Positions 55,901-64,000 of a DNA stretch of 64,000 nucleotides are shown here, in pieces. How positions within the stretch are numbered: position 1 is the first letter of the stretch; every line of letters starts with the position of its first letter. The notes under the pieces were generated by a model. The model was not told the DNA's origin, did not search any database, and saw only the letters and a program-made list of their open reading frames with translations. The stretch is taken from contig NC_044290.2 in assembly GCF_004027225.2 (NCBI RefSeq), positions 5,472,906 to 5,536,905 on the forward strand. Reading direction: 5' to 3'. The translations under genes and the position numbers were made by a program. The stretch is from Strigops habroptila (Eukaryota; Chordata; Aves; Psittaciformes; Psittacidae).

Positions 55901-58017
55901 AGGGCTCCCCAGGGTGACTGGAGGCAGCCCACAGCACAACTCTCCGAGGCCAAGCACCAAAGCATGAGCTTCTTCAGCTCAAATATACAGTTACCTCCTG
56001 CCACCAGTGAGTTCTTTGTTCTCCTTGCATGTGCATGCCTACAATTTGCACATGTAATCATCCCATGACACAGGCATCTCTCCATTGCCTTGCTGAGAGC
56101 CTGCCCAGCTTGCAGCCTGCAAGCCATGTCCTGCTTTCAGTGCACAACACAGAGGGCAAAAAGAAGCTTCAATCCCACTCATGCACACAAAACCCACCAC
56201 CACCACCAACCCGCCCCCCCCCTTTTTTGGCTAAGTTAAACACCAGCATACCTCATCCCAGTTCATGGCCAAATGCAGTTGGTTCCTCCAGCACTGGGTC
56301 AGGCACACAAACGGCTGTGTGAGGCATTGGGGAAGCAACACCCTGCAGAGCTTTAACACGGGCTCAGAACCTCTTGCTTCACCTGCCCCTCGGCTGCAAA
56401 GGGGTCAGGAGCAGCTCCACCTTCACCAGCATGGCCAGGGTCATAGGGGCATGGGGGCAAGGCTGGGGTGCCCTCGGGCTCAGGGGGCCTCTCATTAAGG
56501 GAGATAAGAGGGAATTAAGAAGCAAAAATAATCAGATCCCGAACATAAGGAAAGGGAGGCGGGAAGTGGTGCATCCACTCATCCTCATATTCAGTACTCC
56601 CCATCCCTTGGTGCAGGTGGAAGGAGACCCTGCCTGTACCAGGGCAGATGGGATCGCCTCTCAATCACCCCCAGGTGCTTCACGGTCAATTAGAGGCAAG
56701 AGGGGAGCAAGGGAGAGGGGTTAAAGATTACGCAAAGGGCCAGGCCAGGGACCCAGCGGGGAGCTGCTCTGCCCATCTATATCATAGACACTAATTTGGT
56801 TTAATTTACTTCAAAGACCTTCCTGTAGGCTGTGGCGTGTGCAGGGTTGGGGTCTATTCTTCTCAAAAGAGGTTTGAAAGGGGGCAGGGGCCTTTTCTCT
56901 TAAAAGCATCCCAGGGAGAGTGCTCTGGGGTTTGATTTCTTTCTTGTTTCTTCTTTTACAAGGGCTGTCTCCAAAGGCAGATAAGAGGGAGCCCTGGGAA
57001 ATGAAAGTGAAAAAGGTCTATATGAAAGGAAACACAACCGACAAAGACTGAAATGAAGCAGTTAAAGCACTGTAAAATAAAGCCTCTCCCCACTCAGTGC
57101 CTGCAGAGGGGCAATAAAACCATCCTGCAAAGATTCTCCCAGGAAAGCACACCCCTTAGGGAAAGTTAAAGATGTTGAATGATCCCCCAGGAAGCGAATA
57201 AACCAGGAACAACTCAGTACTTTTAGCCTTTCATCAGTGCAGGAAGAAGTGGCTTTTTAATGCTGGGAGGCTTAAGGAGAATGTAAACCCAAGCAAACAG
57301 ACACAGGGCATGGAGCAGGATGACCCATGCAGGAGGGAAGCAAAGTGGGAGAAACAGGAACCATAGTGCCACCACCGACCTGCTCCTTCCTACGTTGGGA
57401 ATGAGGCAAAGCCCAGGAACTCCACTGGCTTCCAGCTCATCTCTGAGCATTCTTCTGCAGCCCCTTCTCCATCCCACTCCAGAGAACAGGCAGCATCTCT
57501 TTGGGTGCAGGCGATGCCAGACACAGTGAGAGCTGAGGGGTGTGAAGCCACACGAGGGACAGACCCTGCAGGAGCATCCCCAAGGCTGTACTCTTTCAGC
57601 GCAGCATAGATCATCTTTGGCTGAAATCAGGGTTAGACCCACTAAACACTCCTGGGTGTCTCTGCAGCATCTCAAGGCACGTCCTGACTCCAAGCCAGAG
57701 GACTTTATTGCTTGTACACGCTAACTCAGTGCTCAGCACCTGGGCTAAAGAGTTCTCTCCTGACCACAGCCCCTGATCAGCCTGTCCCTGCAAGGGGAGA
57801 AGGGAGGTGAGCATAGGAAGCACTCCATAAATCACTGCACAAAGAGGCCATGTTCAGGGAAGCATCAATAATCATGTTAAATAATTACGGAGGGGAAAGT
57901 TGACCAAGTGAGAATAGGAGGGCTGTGGGGTCAGTGCCGGAGGGCAGAGAAGGAGGAGAGGTTTGTGGCAGGCTGGAGGATGAGGGCAGTGGAGGGCTGG
58001 GAGGGCTCAGGGGATGG
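52948..58017. other. Intergenic, GC-richer, nothing coding recognised
   Basis: Between two CR1 fragments. Overlapping frames in all six phases at 54600-57700 (up to 171 codons) reflect GC content and not selection. One octamer is at 55157-55164. AT-rich unique sequence at about 56500-57200, including GATTACGCAAAGGG, may contain regulatory DNA, but the motif evidence is thin. Confidence 0.6.
56193..56226 (+). repeat. (CCA)n, poly-C and poly-T low-complexity run
   Basis: About five CCA/CAC units are followed by CCCGCCCCCCCCC and then a T run. This is simple-sequence DNA with no coding significance. The minus strand is G-rich and could form a G-run structure. Confidence 0.85.
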
Positions 58018-58260
58018 GAAATGTAGATTAGGTATTAGGCAGAAGTTCTTCCCTGTGAGAGTGCTGAGGCGCTGGCACAGGGTGCCCAGAGAAGCTGTGG
58101 CTGCCCCATCCCTGGCAGTGTTCAAGGCCAAGTTGGACACAGGGGCTTGGAGCAACCTGCTCTAGTGGAAGGTGTCCCTGCCCGTGGCAGGGGGTTGGAA
58201 CTGGATGAGCTTTAAGGTCCCTTCCAACACAAACCATTCTTTGATTCTATTATTCTATGG
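58018..58260 (+). mobile_element. CR1 LINE fragment, 3' end
   Basis: Sense-oriented CR1 3' region. Landmarks in order are TTAGGCAGAAGTTCTTCCCT, GCTGGCACAGGGTGCCCAGA, CCCATCCCTGGCAGTGTTCA and CTTTAAGGTCCCTTCCAACA. It ends in an octamer-derived tail, TTTGATTCTATTATTCTATG. It is 5'-truncated to about 240 bp and resembles the inverted copy at 52640. Confidence 0.92.
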
Positions 58261-58859
58261 GTAGCGGATGCAAAATCAAAAGTGTTGCTAGGCTCTGAAA
58301 ATAGGCTGAGGCTGCTCCAAGTCCTGAGTGGATCTAAATACACACTCACTAAGTCATATCCCAGCTCCAGCCAAAAACTTAGCCCTCAGCATCCCTGTGC
58401 TTGGGAGAGTTTGGCAGGGAAGGGCTGTAGTGGATGGTTTTCAAAGCCCAGTTGTAGTAGTGGTGCTGTTATAACATTTGTTTTAATTAACCCAACTACA
58501 AAGCAGTGATAAAGCCTGGAGGGGTACCCAGAAGGGGAGCAGAGCTGCAGGCTGTGTAAGGAGACCTGGTTATCACCCCAGCCATTCCTGCCTGCATCTG
58601 CAGAGTGCCCAAGCCCAGCCCAAGCACCCTCAGCCTGCTCAGGGCTGCAGGGACACCCAACAGCTTTGCTCTCTCCAGGGCTGAGCTGCTCCTGCCTGCA
58701 CCAGTTTAGAGCCTGGTCCTGTGCAGGGTGCACATGGCCCTTGGAGCAGGGTTGATGGTTCCAACCTGGCTTAGGGGACACCACTCTCCCCTGGAGAACC
58801 ACAGGCAGAGCAGGAAAGGTGCTGTGAGCAGAACAGCCGCTCCCAGGCACCGGGGTTCT
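58261..58859. other. Intergenic spacer
   Basis: GC-moderate sequence between a CR1 and the AT-rich block before the CpG island. The 154-codon minus frame at 58386-58850 lacks any recognisable domain. Confidence 0.6.
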
Positions 58860-59160
58860 TTATCCCTACCATAATCTTTTCAATTTACAAGGCAATAAAT
58901 GAAGGAGGAAGATGAGATTTGCTCAGCGCATTTTCCAGAAGTATTTACTGCCCAAAACACTAGAAAAGCCATTTAAACAATAGCTTTTATGATACAACAC
59001 ACATTAAAGAAACTTCCCTTTTTCGCCCCTCTGCCACTCTGTCCCATACTGCTGCTGCTCCATTTAGCTAGCTGGTTTATGGGCTGCTGTGATTTTAATT
59101 GGGCTCTAGCCCCAGGGTGCAATGAAATTTAGCTCCAAGTGTGCTTACAGCTAATGTGGC
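58860..59160. promoter_or_regulatory. Candidate conserved noncoding segment
   Basis: An AT-rich block immediately before the CpG island with several homeodomain-like and forkhead-like cores: TTTAAACAATAG, TAGCTAGCTGG and GATTTTAATTGGG. It has no repeats and no ORF. It looks like unique sequence of the type often conserved near developmental genes, but I have no alignment to show conservation. Confidence 0.25.
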
Positions 59161-59309
59161 AGAATGCTGGGTCCTGCCTCAATGTCTTCTATCAATCACC
59201 CTTGTGAGCAGGGAGAGCCATGCACGGGGAGCAGAGGCGTGATGAGGGGGATATGCCCCAGCCTGAGTGCTGGTCCCCACTTCCATGTGTGTTCCTGGTG
59301 TAGAGGATG

Positions 59310-59640
59310 GTCACCGGGGCAGGCTGAGGCCCGGGACGTTCAGGATGGTATTTGAGAAAGGCTTTTTCACCCGCAGCGGGTGTTCCCCTGCATCGGTCTT
59401 GGCCGGGGCCCGCAATGCTGCCTTCAGCCACTGGGCGGCGGGCAAGGACCGCGATCGGGATCAGGACCGGCCTCCCCGCTCCCCCTCCGCCTGCGCGGTG
59501 ACACCAGACAGGGATGGGTTGACCGGATTAAAGCAAAAAAGGTCAAAAGAGCGCGTGTTTGGTCTTTCCCGGCAGCTCCAACAAGGCAAGAGGCACGTTT
59601 GCACCCACGGCTGAGCGCCGGGATAACGGGGTCTGGTGTT
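59310..59640. promoter_or_regulatory. CpG island downstream of PMP22
   Basis: About 24 CpG dinucleotides fall between 59341 and 59640 by hand count. GC is near 60%, giving an observed/expected CpG ratio near 0.9, against strong CpG depletion in most of the window. Dense motifs include GGCCGGGGCCCGC and GACCGCGATCGG. It meets the usual CpG-island criteria of length, GC and ratio. Open frames inside it (for example 59424-59984 minus, 186 codons) are arginine/proline-rich by composition and show no domain. It may be an unannotated promoter, a regulatory island or an unmethylated enhancer. Confidence 0.6.
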
Positions 59641-60020
59641 TTCCAGCCCAGCAGAGCCAACTCAGATGAGATGGCTTGGTGATGGGGACACAAGGACGTA
59701 TCAGCTCTGCTACAAATGGGGGCAGCTCCCCTTCGGACCATCTCCAAAAGGGATTCAAAGCTTGGCGTTGTTTCCACTTCTGAAGTCATCTTACACTGCA
59801 CGGTTTCAAAAGTGCATCCCTGAGATGAAGCTGAGCGGCCGAGGAGGTGCGAGACAGCTCCTGCTCCCTTCCTTTGGGATGCGGCTGCGCTGAGGGCTTT
59901 AGGATCTGGCCTGATGTTAATAACTGGCCTCAACAGGCGACCTTGCAAGAGCCATTGTGTTTCTGCCAGCACCAGTTGCTCCATCAGTTCGGATATTTAA
60001 TAGCCAAATGAATGAGCAAA

Positions 60021-60040
60021 CGGAAGCATCAACGCTTCCG
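60021..60040. repeat. Short perfect inverted repeat
   Basis: CGGAAGC and GCTTCCG flank a six-base loop ATCAAC, giving a 7-bp stem with two CpGs. A stem this short is expected by chance several times in a window this size. Confidence 0.5.
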
Positions 60041-60576
60041 TGCCAGCCATCCAGCCTGCGCACGCTGTGCACAATGTGCTAATCCCCCCTGGCCGTAATT
60101 GCACCCCCAGGCTCTGGGTGCTTTGGCACACAGGACTGAAAGGCTTCTGCTGTTTGTGCTGGGTGGCAGAGCCAGCCAGATACCCCCGGAGCAGCGATGC
60201 TGACCTGAACCGTCCCTGCTCAGGAGACTGGGAGGGATGAGTGTGCTCCTGCCTGCTGCTGCCTGGCTGTCATCTTTGGGAGCTGATGGTCACATCTTAG
60301 GACAGGCAGAAAGATGAGCATGCACCAGCACTATGGCATGAGGCCCTGAGCTCATTTCCTGGCCCTGGCACTAACCCTGGTGCAGTCTTATCCCAGAGCA
60401 CAGGTATATTTGCCACACAGGCAGCCCAGCAAGCTCAGAGCCTCTCTCAGCAGCATGAATTAGCCTGCAAATCAGCGATGTAGCATCATGGAGACCTTAC
60501 ATGGGTTGGCCAAGCAGGCAGACTGGTGGTTCTGACCTGCAAAAACGCCAAAAAGCAGAAGCAACTGAGTTATTCT

Positions 60577-60582
60577 TTTATT
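60577..60582 (-). terminator. PMP22: Possible distal PMP22 poly(A) signal
   Basis: A second AATAAA on the minus strand lies 320 bases beyond the likely main signal. Use of it would add a T-rich, low-complexity stretch to the UTR. It could equally be a chance hexamer in AT-rich DNA. Confidence 0.3.
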
Positions 60583-60610
60583 TCATTGCTTCTTAGTCCA
60601 CACAGTCGGT

Positions 60611-60702
60611 ATAAAATCAGAAAAGCAAAGCAAAAAAAACAAAAACAAAACAACAAACCACCCCAATAAACCCCAAAATTAAACAAAAAACAACAGCAAC
60701 AC
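60611..60702 (+). repeat. A-rich low-complexity tract
   Basis: About 90 bases dominated by A runs broken by single C or G (AAAAAAAACAAAAACAAAAC and similar). On the PMP22 strand it is T-rich and lies 200-290 bases past the likely main poly(A) signal. It may be the decayed tail of an old retroposon, though no body is recognisable beside it. Confidence 0.8.
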
Positions 60703-60896
60703 AGTGTCTGGAGTCCTCAGGAGGCAGCCTGGGGTCTGTGCAGGTGCCTGTTCAATTCATGGCCAGACACATCGCTGACACACAGACGGAGGACAGACAT
60801 CTCGCTCCGGCAGCAAAGACCAGCAGGGCTCCAACCAGAGCTGTTTCTGTTCCTCTTGACCACGGGGGGGAAAGAAGGAACCTTGGTTATAAATGC

Positions 60897-60902
60897 TTTA
60901 TT
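60897..60902 (-). terminator. PMP22: Likely main PMP22 poly(A) signal AATAAA
   Basis: The plus strand reads tttatt here, so the transcript carries the canonical hexamer AATAAA about 1.06 kb after the stop codon. It is the first canonical hexamer in the distal half of the UTR, and its distance fits a PMP22 mRNA of ordinary size. Cleavage is expected 10-30 bases further along the minus strand. Confidence 0.65.
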
Positions 60903-61066
60903 AAAAATAATAGTAAAAGCCAGTCTAAGTACAAAAGCAGTTATAGCTCATTTATATTACACAGAATTATTTCTCATTTCTAGCTTTCTCGTTTACCTCA
61001 AGATTGTTAACTGAATTTCCAGTGAATAAGGTTAAATGGCTAGCAGTATAAGGAATGGTAAATAGA

Positions 61067-61074
61067 TAGCACCA
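61067..61074 (-). promoter_or_regulatory. miR-29 target site in PMP22 3'UTR
   Basis: The transcript strand reads TGGTGCTA, a full 8-mer match to the miR-29 seed (AGCACCA) plus the flanking A. It lies about 885 bases after the stop codon. miR-29 is known to repress PMP22 in mammalian Schwann cells through its 3'UTR, so this is likely the retained avian site. Confidence 0.7.
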
Positions 61075-61703
61075 TGTCATATATCTGGTATTTGATTTCA
61101 TAGATATACTGGGTTGGCTTCTTTCTCCTCGGTAGTTTAGCTCCACGGCAAGGATAAAGCACGTTTCACGGTCGGGAGCATCACTGCCCCGGTGCTTGGC
61201 TCGGCACACACCCAGCCCCATTGGCACAGGGGGCACCCCTAAAGCTGGCCCGGGCGAAGGAGGACAGCCCGTGCTGGATTGCAATTCAACCTAAGTGATT
61301 TAAAAGCCCAAATTCCCAGCGGGTGTGGAGGAAAGGCAATGGGATTTAGGCACATAAGTCATTTAGGCACTTGGGGCAAATCAAAGCCTTTGCTCTGAAA
61401 TCCTTCAAACCTTTCGGAAGCATCTCCCGTCAGATCTGGACGTGCACTTCAGTTACCAGGATCACAGCATGTGGCAGGAGTAACTCCGATTTATGCCAGC
61501 CTATAAACCACTCAGAGATGGGGTTTTCTGATGGTTCGATATGGGCTGGGATGGGGAAGGAGAGTTCAGGTCAAAGAGGATTTTGCATGAGAGAGAAAAA
61601 AAAAAATCACTGCGCTCTTGTTACACTGTTAGGAGTAATAGTTCCTTAGGCACTTGCTTTAGGCTTTAAAACATAGCGTAGGGTCAACAAAAGCAAACAA
61701 TAC

Positions 61704-61711
61704 TATGTACA
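61704..61711 (-). promoter_or_regulatory. Pumilio element 2 (UGUACAUA)
   Basis: The transcript strand reads TGTACATA, matching the Pumilio consensus UGUANAUA. It lies about 246 bases after the stop codon and 46 bases downstream, in the transcript, of a second match at 61757-61764. Confidence 0.5.
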
Positions 61712-61756
61712 TATATGTAAAAAGTGTTATAAATAGGTTTTTTAAACCATAGATAC

Positions 61757-61764
61757 TATATACA
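61757..61764 (-). promoter_or_regulatory. Pumilio element 1 (UGUAUAUA)
   Basis: The transcript strand reads TGTATATA, an exact match to UGUANAUA, about 193 bases after the stop codon. It is paired with a second consensus match nearby in an AT-rich stretch. Confidence 0.5.
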
Positions 61765-61835
61765 TCTTCAATTAACAAGTAACCCTTTGAGTGTTTCCTT
61801 GGGGGGGTCGGTTGGGTTTGGTTTTGGTGGGAGGG

Positions 61836-61841
61836 TTTATT
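61836..61841 (-). terminator. PMP22: Possible proximal PMP22 poly(A) signal
   Basis: AATAAA on the minus strand, about 116 bases after the stop codon. The sequence downstream of it in the transcript is C- and A-rich and lacks an obvious GU-rich element, so efficient use is doubtful. If used, it would remove both Pumilio elements and the miR-29 site. Confidence 0.25.
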
Positions 61842-61956
61842 CCTTTTCTTGTTTGGTTAATTTTCTTTTCCGTTTTCTCGTCTATTTTCCCCCGCCTCCG
61901 TCTCCTCCGTGGACATCATGAGTGCCCCTTGTCACGCCAGGCCACCTCCCGCAGCA

Positions 61957-62123
61957 TCACTCGCGCTTCCGTAGGATGATGTAGATGATGCCGCTGGCCA
62001 GGGCCAGGGGGAAGGCCAGCCACGCCAGGATATAGGCAAAGCCATAGGAGGTGTTTTCCAAGGCTTGGTGCCAGTCCATGTGCCTCACTGTGAAGATGGC
62101 AGCGCCGCTCATCACGCAGAGCC
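61957..62123 (-). CDS. PMP22: PMP22 last coding exon (partial gene)
   Basis: This exon encodes the C-terminal 54 residues of peripheral myelin protein 22, a four-pass membrane glycoprotein of compact myelin in the PMP22/EMP/MP20/claudin superfamily. Read on the minus strand it starts [14 protein letters not shown], the end of membrane segment 3. A short extracellular loop 2 follows ([11 protein letters not shown]), then membrane segment 4 ([19 protein letters not shown]) and the cytosolic tail ILRKRE with a TGA stop at 61957-61959. Its RKR motif has been implicated in ER retention. The match to mammalian PMP22 is near-identical apart from loop 2, which is one residue longer than in human. The acceptor reads CCTGGCAG then GG CTC TGC, so the exon opens in phase 1 and completes a glycine codon begun in the previous exon, as in the human gene. 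An open frame continues upstream to 62268, but that part is intronic CR1 antisense and not protein. The earlier exons are outside the window. Confidence 0.96.
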
Positions 62124-64000
62124 CTGCCAGGGAAGCACAGAGGAGGTTTAGGTTGGATAACAGGAACAATTTCTTCATCGAGGCATTGGAACAGGTTGCC
62201 CAGGGAATGGTGGAGTCACCATCCCTGAAGGTGTTCAAAAACCACGTAGACGAGGCCCTTAGTGACATGGTTTAGTGGTGGCCTTGGCAGTGCTGGGGTA
62301 AAGGTTGGACTTAATGATCTTAAAGGTCTTTTCCAACCTAGCTGATACCATGATATAGAAAAGATATCGTGCACAGAGCAGTTCCCTGCTGGAAAAACAG
62401 AGCTGGAGAGGATAACACCCAGTGTCAGCATGGGAAGCTGGTTTTGTCATTGCCCTTTTGTATCCTGTCTCCTGGAAAACTATTATTTTGGGGTGTGATG
62501 CTGTGGGCTCTGCCCCAGCTGCAGGTGAGTGGGAATAGCTCTGGCAAGCTCAGCAAGCAAACCAGAACCCCTGGAGCAGGCAAAGCTGGAGCATCACTGG
62601 GGATAACCCATTCCTCAGGCAAGCACCATGCAGCTCCATGCTGCTGCTCTGGACAAGCCCCATCCCTGGGTGGCTTGTTTAAAATGCACACTGTATCCCA
62701 AACCACCCTACCAGAGGTGCTGCAGGAGCTCAGACACAAACCTTGTTGTTTTTCCTAAAGCACAAAAGTTTCTTTACCACCTTCCCAGGCAAACAGAGCT
62801 GGGGCCGAGGATGCTCTGGCCAGGCAGGATTTGTGCCCTGCAATCCCCTGTCCTCCTCCAGGGCTGCATGAGGAGCTCCACTGGAAACCATGCTCTCTAC
62901 AAGCCTCACAAGCCCATAGTTCAACTCTCTTCCCCGGATCCTGGCATCCACCCTCATGAGCCAGGGACCAGCACAGGTCCCCGAGGGCTCTCCGGCCAGG
63001 CCCAGCTCCGGTAGGCAGCATTTAAGCTTTGTTGCAAAATCAACCCATCAGCGTTGGGGACTGCCCAGAGCTAACACAAAGCCACCTCTATTTCTGCCCG
63101 AAAACAAGCTCTTTCAGTCAATCCCAGCAGTTCTATTATACAGTCGTGGGGCTGTTGTCAGAGCCGAGTTCCAAATCCCCTGCACAGACCTCGGGACCAC
63201 CTACATTTAACCACCGTGATATTTGAGCTGTAATTCCACTTGACACTGCTCCTTTGTTCTGGGAAAGTGCAGGAGTGGGAATACGTTTCATTAACGCGCC
63301 GCTGGTGCAGTTTCCATTCTCTAAGCACGAGAGCCAACTCCCACTGCCCCAGCCCATGCACAGAGAGCACAGCGATTGTCTGCCCATGGTGGTGGGACAG
63401 GGGACAGGCGTGTGGCCACACTGGTCACCTACAGACAGCAGAAAATACAGCAGCAATTGTCCACATGAGGAATTTGGCTACATGGAGGCAATGGTTACCC
63501 CACAGGGACAGCAGCTCTAGGGTGGGAAGGATGAGAGAAAAGGGATAAAAGTGGTGCTGAGGCTAGAAAGAGTGATGGGAAAAATGGGTCAAACCCGGAG
63601 AGGGCCAAACCAACATCTGTCGCATGGTGGGCTTACACAGCTGCAAGAAGTTACCTGTGGATGTGATGGACCCACGAAGGATGGAGGGGAGCTGCCAGAG
63701 GCTTTTTGATGCCTTTGTGATAGCTGAAATCCCATCAGGGCAAATTGAGCTAGACTTCAGGGCTTGTTTCCAAGCAGTGCGGAGAAGGTGCTGGGGATGC
63801 ATCCTGCCCTCCTGCTGCACAACAGACCTGACTGACCTCCTGCATCTCTTCTTGCTCTTTCCTTCATGACCCAGATCCCCTCAGCCACCGCTGAAGTCAT
63901 AGTGCAGACCAGCCCCTACTCTCCTCCCTGGCTCTTCCACCCAACAGCACTCAATGGTCCTGCCCCTGGCACTACTGGTTTAGGCCCAGCACTGCTGTTG
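62124..64000 (-). other. PMP22: PMP22 last intron (partial)
   Basis: This is intron sequence upstream of the last PMP22 exon, ending at the AG of CCTGGCAG (62124-62125 on the plus strand). The preceding exon, which would encode segments 2-3, was not found in any minus-strand frame, so the intron is longer than the 1.88 kb seen. Apart from a CR1 at 62140-62356 it holds no repeat or exon I can support. Short ORFs here (up to about 129 codons) have no recognisable domain. Confidence 0.85.
62140..62356 (+). mobile_element. CR1 LINE fragment, 3' end, antisense to PMP22
   Basis: This is a 5'-truncated CR1 3' region. Diagnostic stretches are AGGAGGTTTAGGTTGGATAA, CATTGGAACAGGTTGCCCAG, TGGAGTCACCATCCCTGAAG and GATCTTAAAGGTCTTTTCCA, ending in a degenerate tail near TGATACCATGATAT. 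It is inserted antisense to PMP22, with its truncated 5' edge about 17 bases from the splice acceptor. It is the same 3' type as the element at 17801. Confidence 0.9.

Larger units (their letters stand above)
59641..60879. other. Intergenic between CpG island and PMP22 3' end
   Basis: Scattered CpGs continue to about 60250, then the A-rich tract at 60611. The putative distal PMP22 poly(A) signal lies here, so 60577-60879 could be part of a longer PMP22 transcript. No coding sequence is recognised. Confidence 0.6.
60880..61956 (-). other. PMP22: PMP22 3' untranslated region
   Basis: This segment follows the PMP22 stop codon on the minus strand and ends near a poly(A) signal at 60897-60902. 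That gives a 3'UTR of roughly 1.07 kb, close to the length I expect for vertebrate PMP22. The part nearest the stop is pyrimidine- and purine-rich, the middle is AT-rich, and 61100-61320 is relatively CpG-rich. No long open frame crosses it. The cleavage position is inferred from the signal and not seen, so the lower boundary is approximate. Confidence 0.75.

Noticed and set aside
59424..59984. 186-codon minus-strand ORF in the CpG island
   Set aside because: GC-rich DNA has few stop codons. The C-terminal RRRRGSGEAGPDPDRG reflects composition, and no domain or splice context is visible.
62124..62268. N-terminal extension of the PMP22 exon frame (starts [10 protein letters not shown])
   Set aside because: It is intron and CR1 antisense upstream of a clear splice acceptor, and PMP22 homology begins exactly at the acceptor.
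1..64000. Prokaryotic-type systems, CRISPR arrays, tRNA or rRNA genes, intact endogenous retroviruses
   Set aside because: No regularly spaced repeats, operon-like gene packing, cloverleaf or rRNA sequence, or paired LTRs with gag/pol frames were seen on reading both strands.

Overview
The window looks like avian nuclear DNA. It contains 5'-truncated CR1 LINEs that end in degenerate ATTCTATG-type octamer tails. There are no recognisable mammalian SINEs or L1, CpG is generally depleted, and one vertebrate gene exon can be read. The order of bird cannot be settled by eye.

The only confident protein-coding sequence is the last coding exon of PMP22 (peripheral myelin protein 22), on the minus strand at 61957-62123. 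It encodes the end of the third membrane segment, the second extracellular loop, the fourth membrane segment and the RKRE tail. The 3'UTR runs to lower coordinates, with a poly(A) signal at 60897-60902. It carries an 8-mer miR-29 site and two Pumilio elements. From 62124 to the right edge the sequence is PMP22 intron, with a CR1 insertion starting only about 17 bases from the splice acceptor. The upstream exons lie beyond the window.

Everything from 1 to about 60880 appears to be intergenic DNA downstream of PMP22. In vertebrates with conserved synteny this is the side facing HS3ST3B1. Six-frame translation gives many 60-190 codon ORFs, but none has a recognisable domain. The longest (192 codons) lies in antisense CR1 sequence and another long one in a CpG-rich patch. 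I therefore annotate no other genes. The desert holds CR1 pieces at 17801, 32481, 51742, 52640 and 58018, simple repeats, a few inverted or tandem repeats, AT-rich homeodomain/octamer-rich segments that could be conserved enhancers, and a compact CpG island at about 59310-59640, roughly 1.2 kb past the PMP22 poly(A) signal.

I found no prokaryotic system, CRISPR array, RNA gene or intact mobile element. The best leads are local to PMP22: a possible extra N-glycosylation sequon in loop 2, the CR1 abutting the exon, the 3'UTR control sites and the orphan CpG island.
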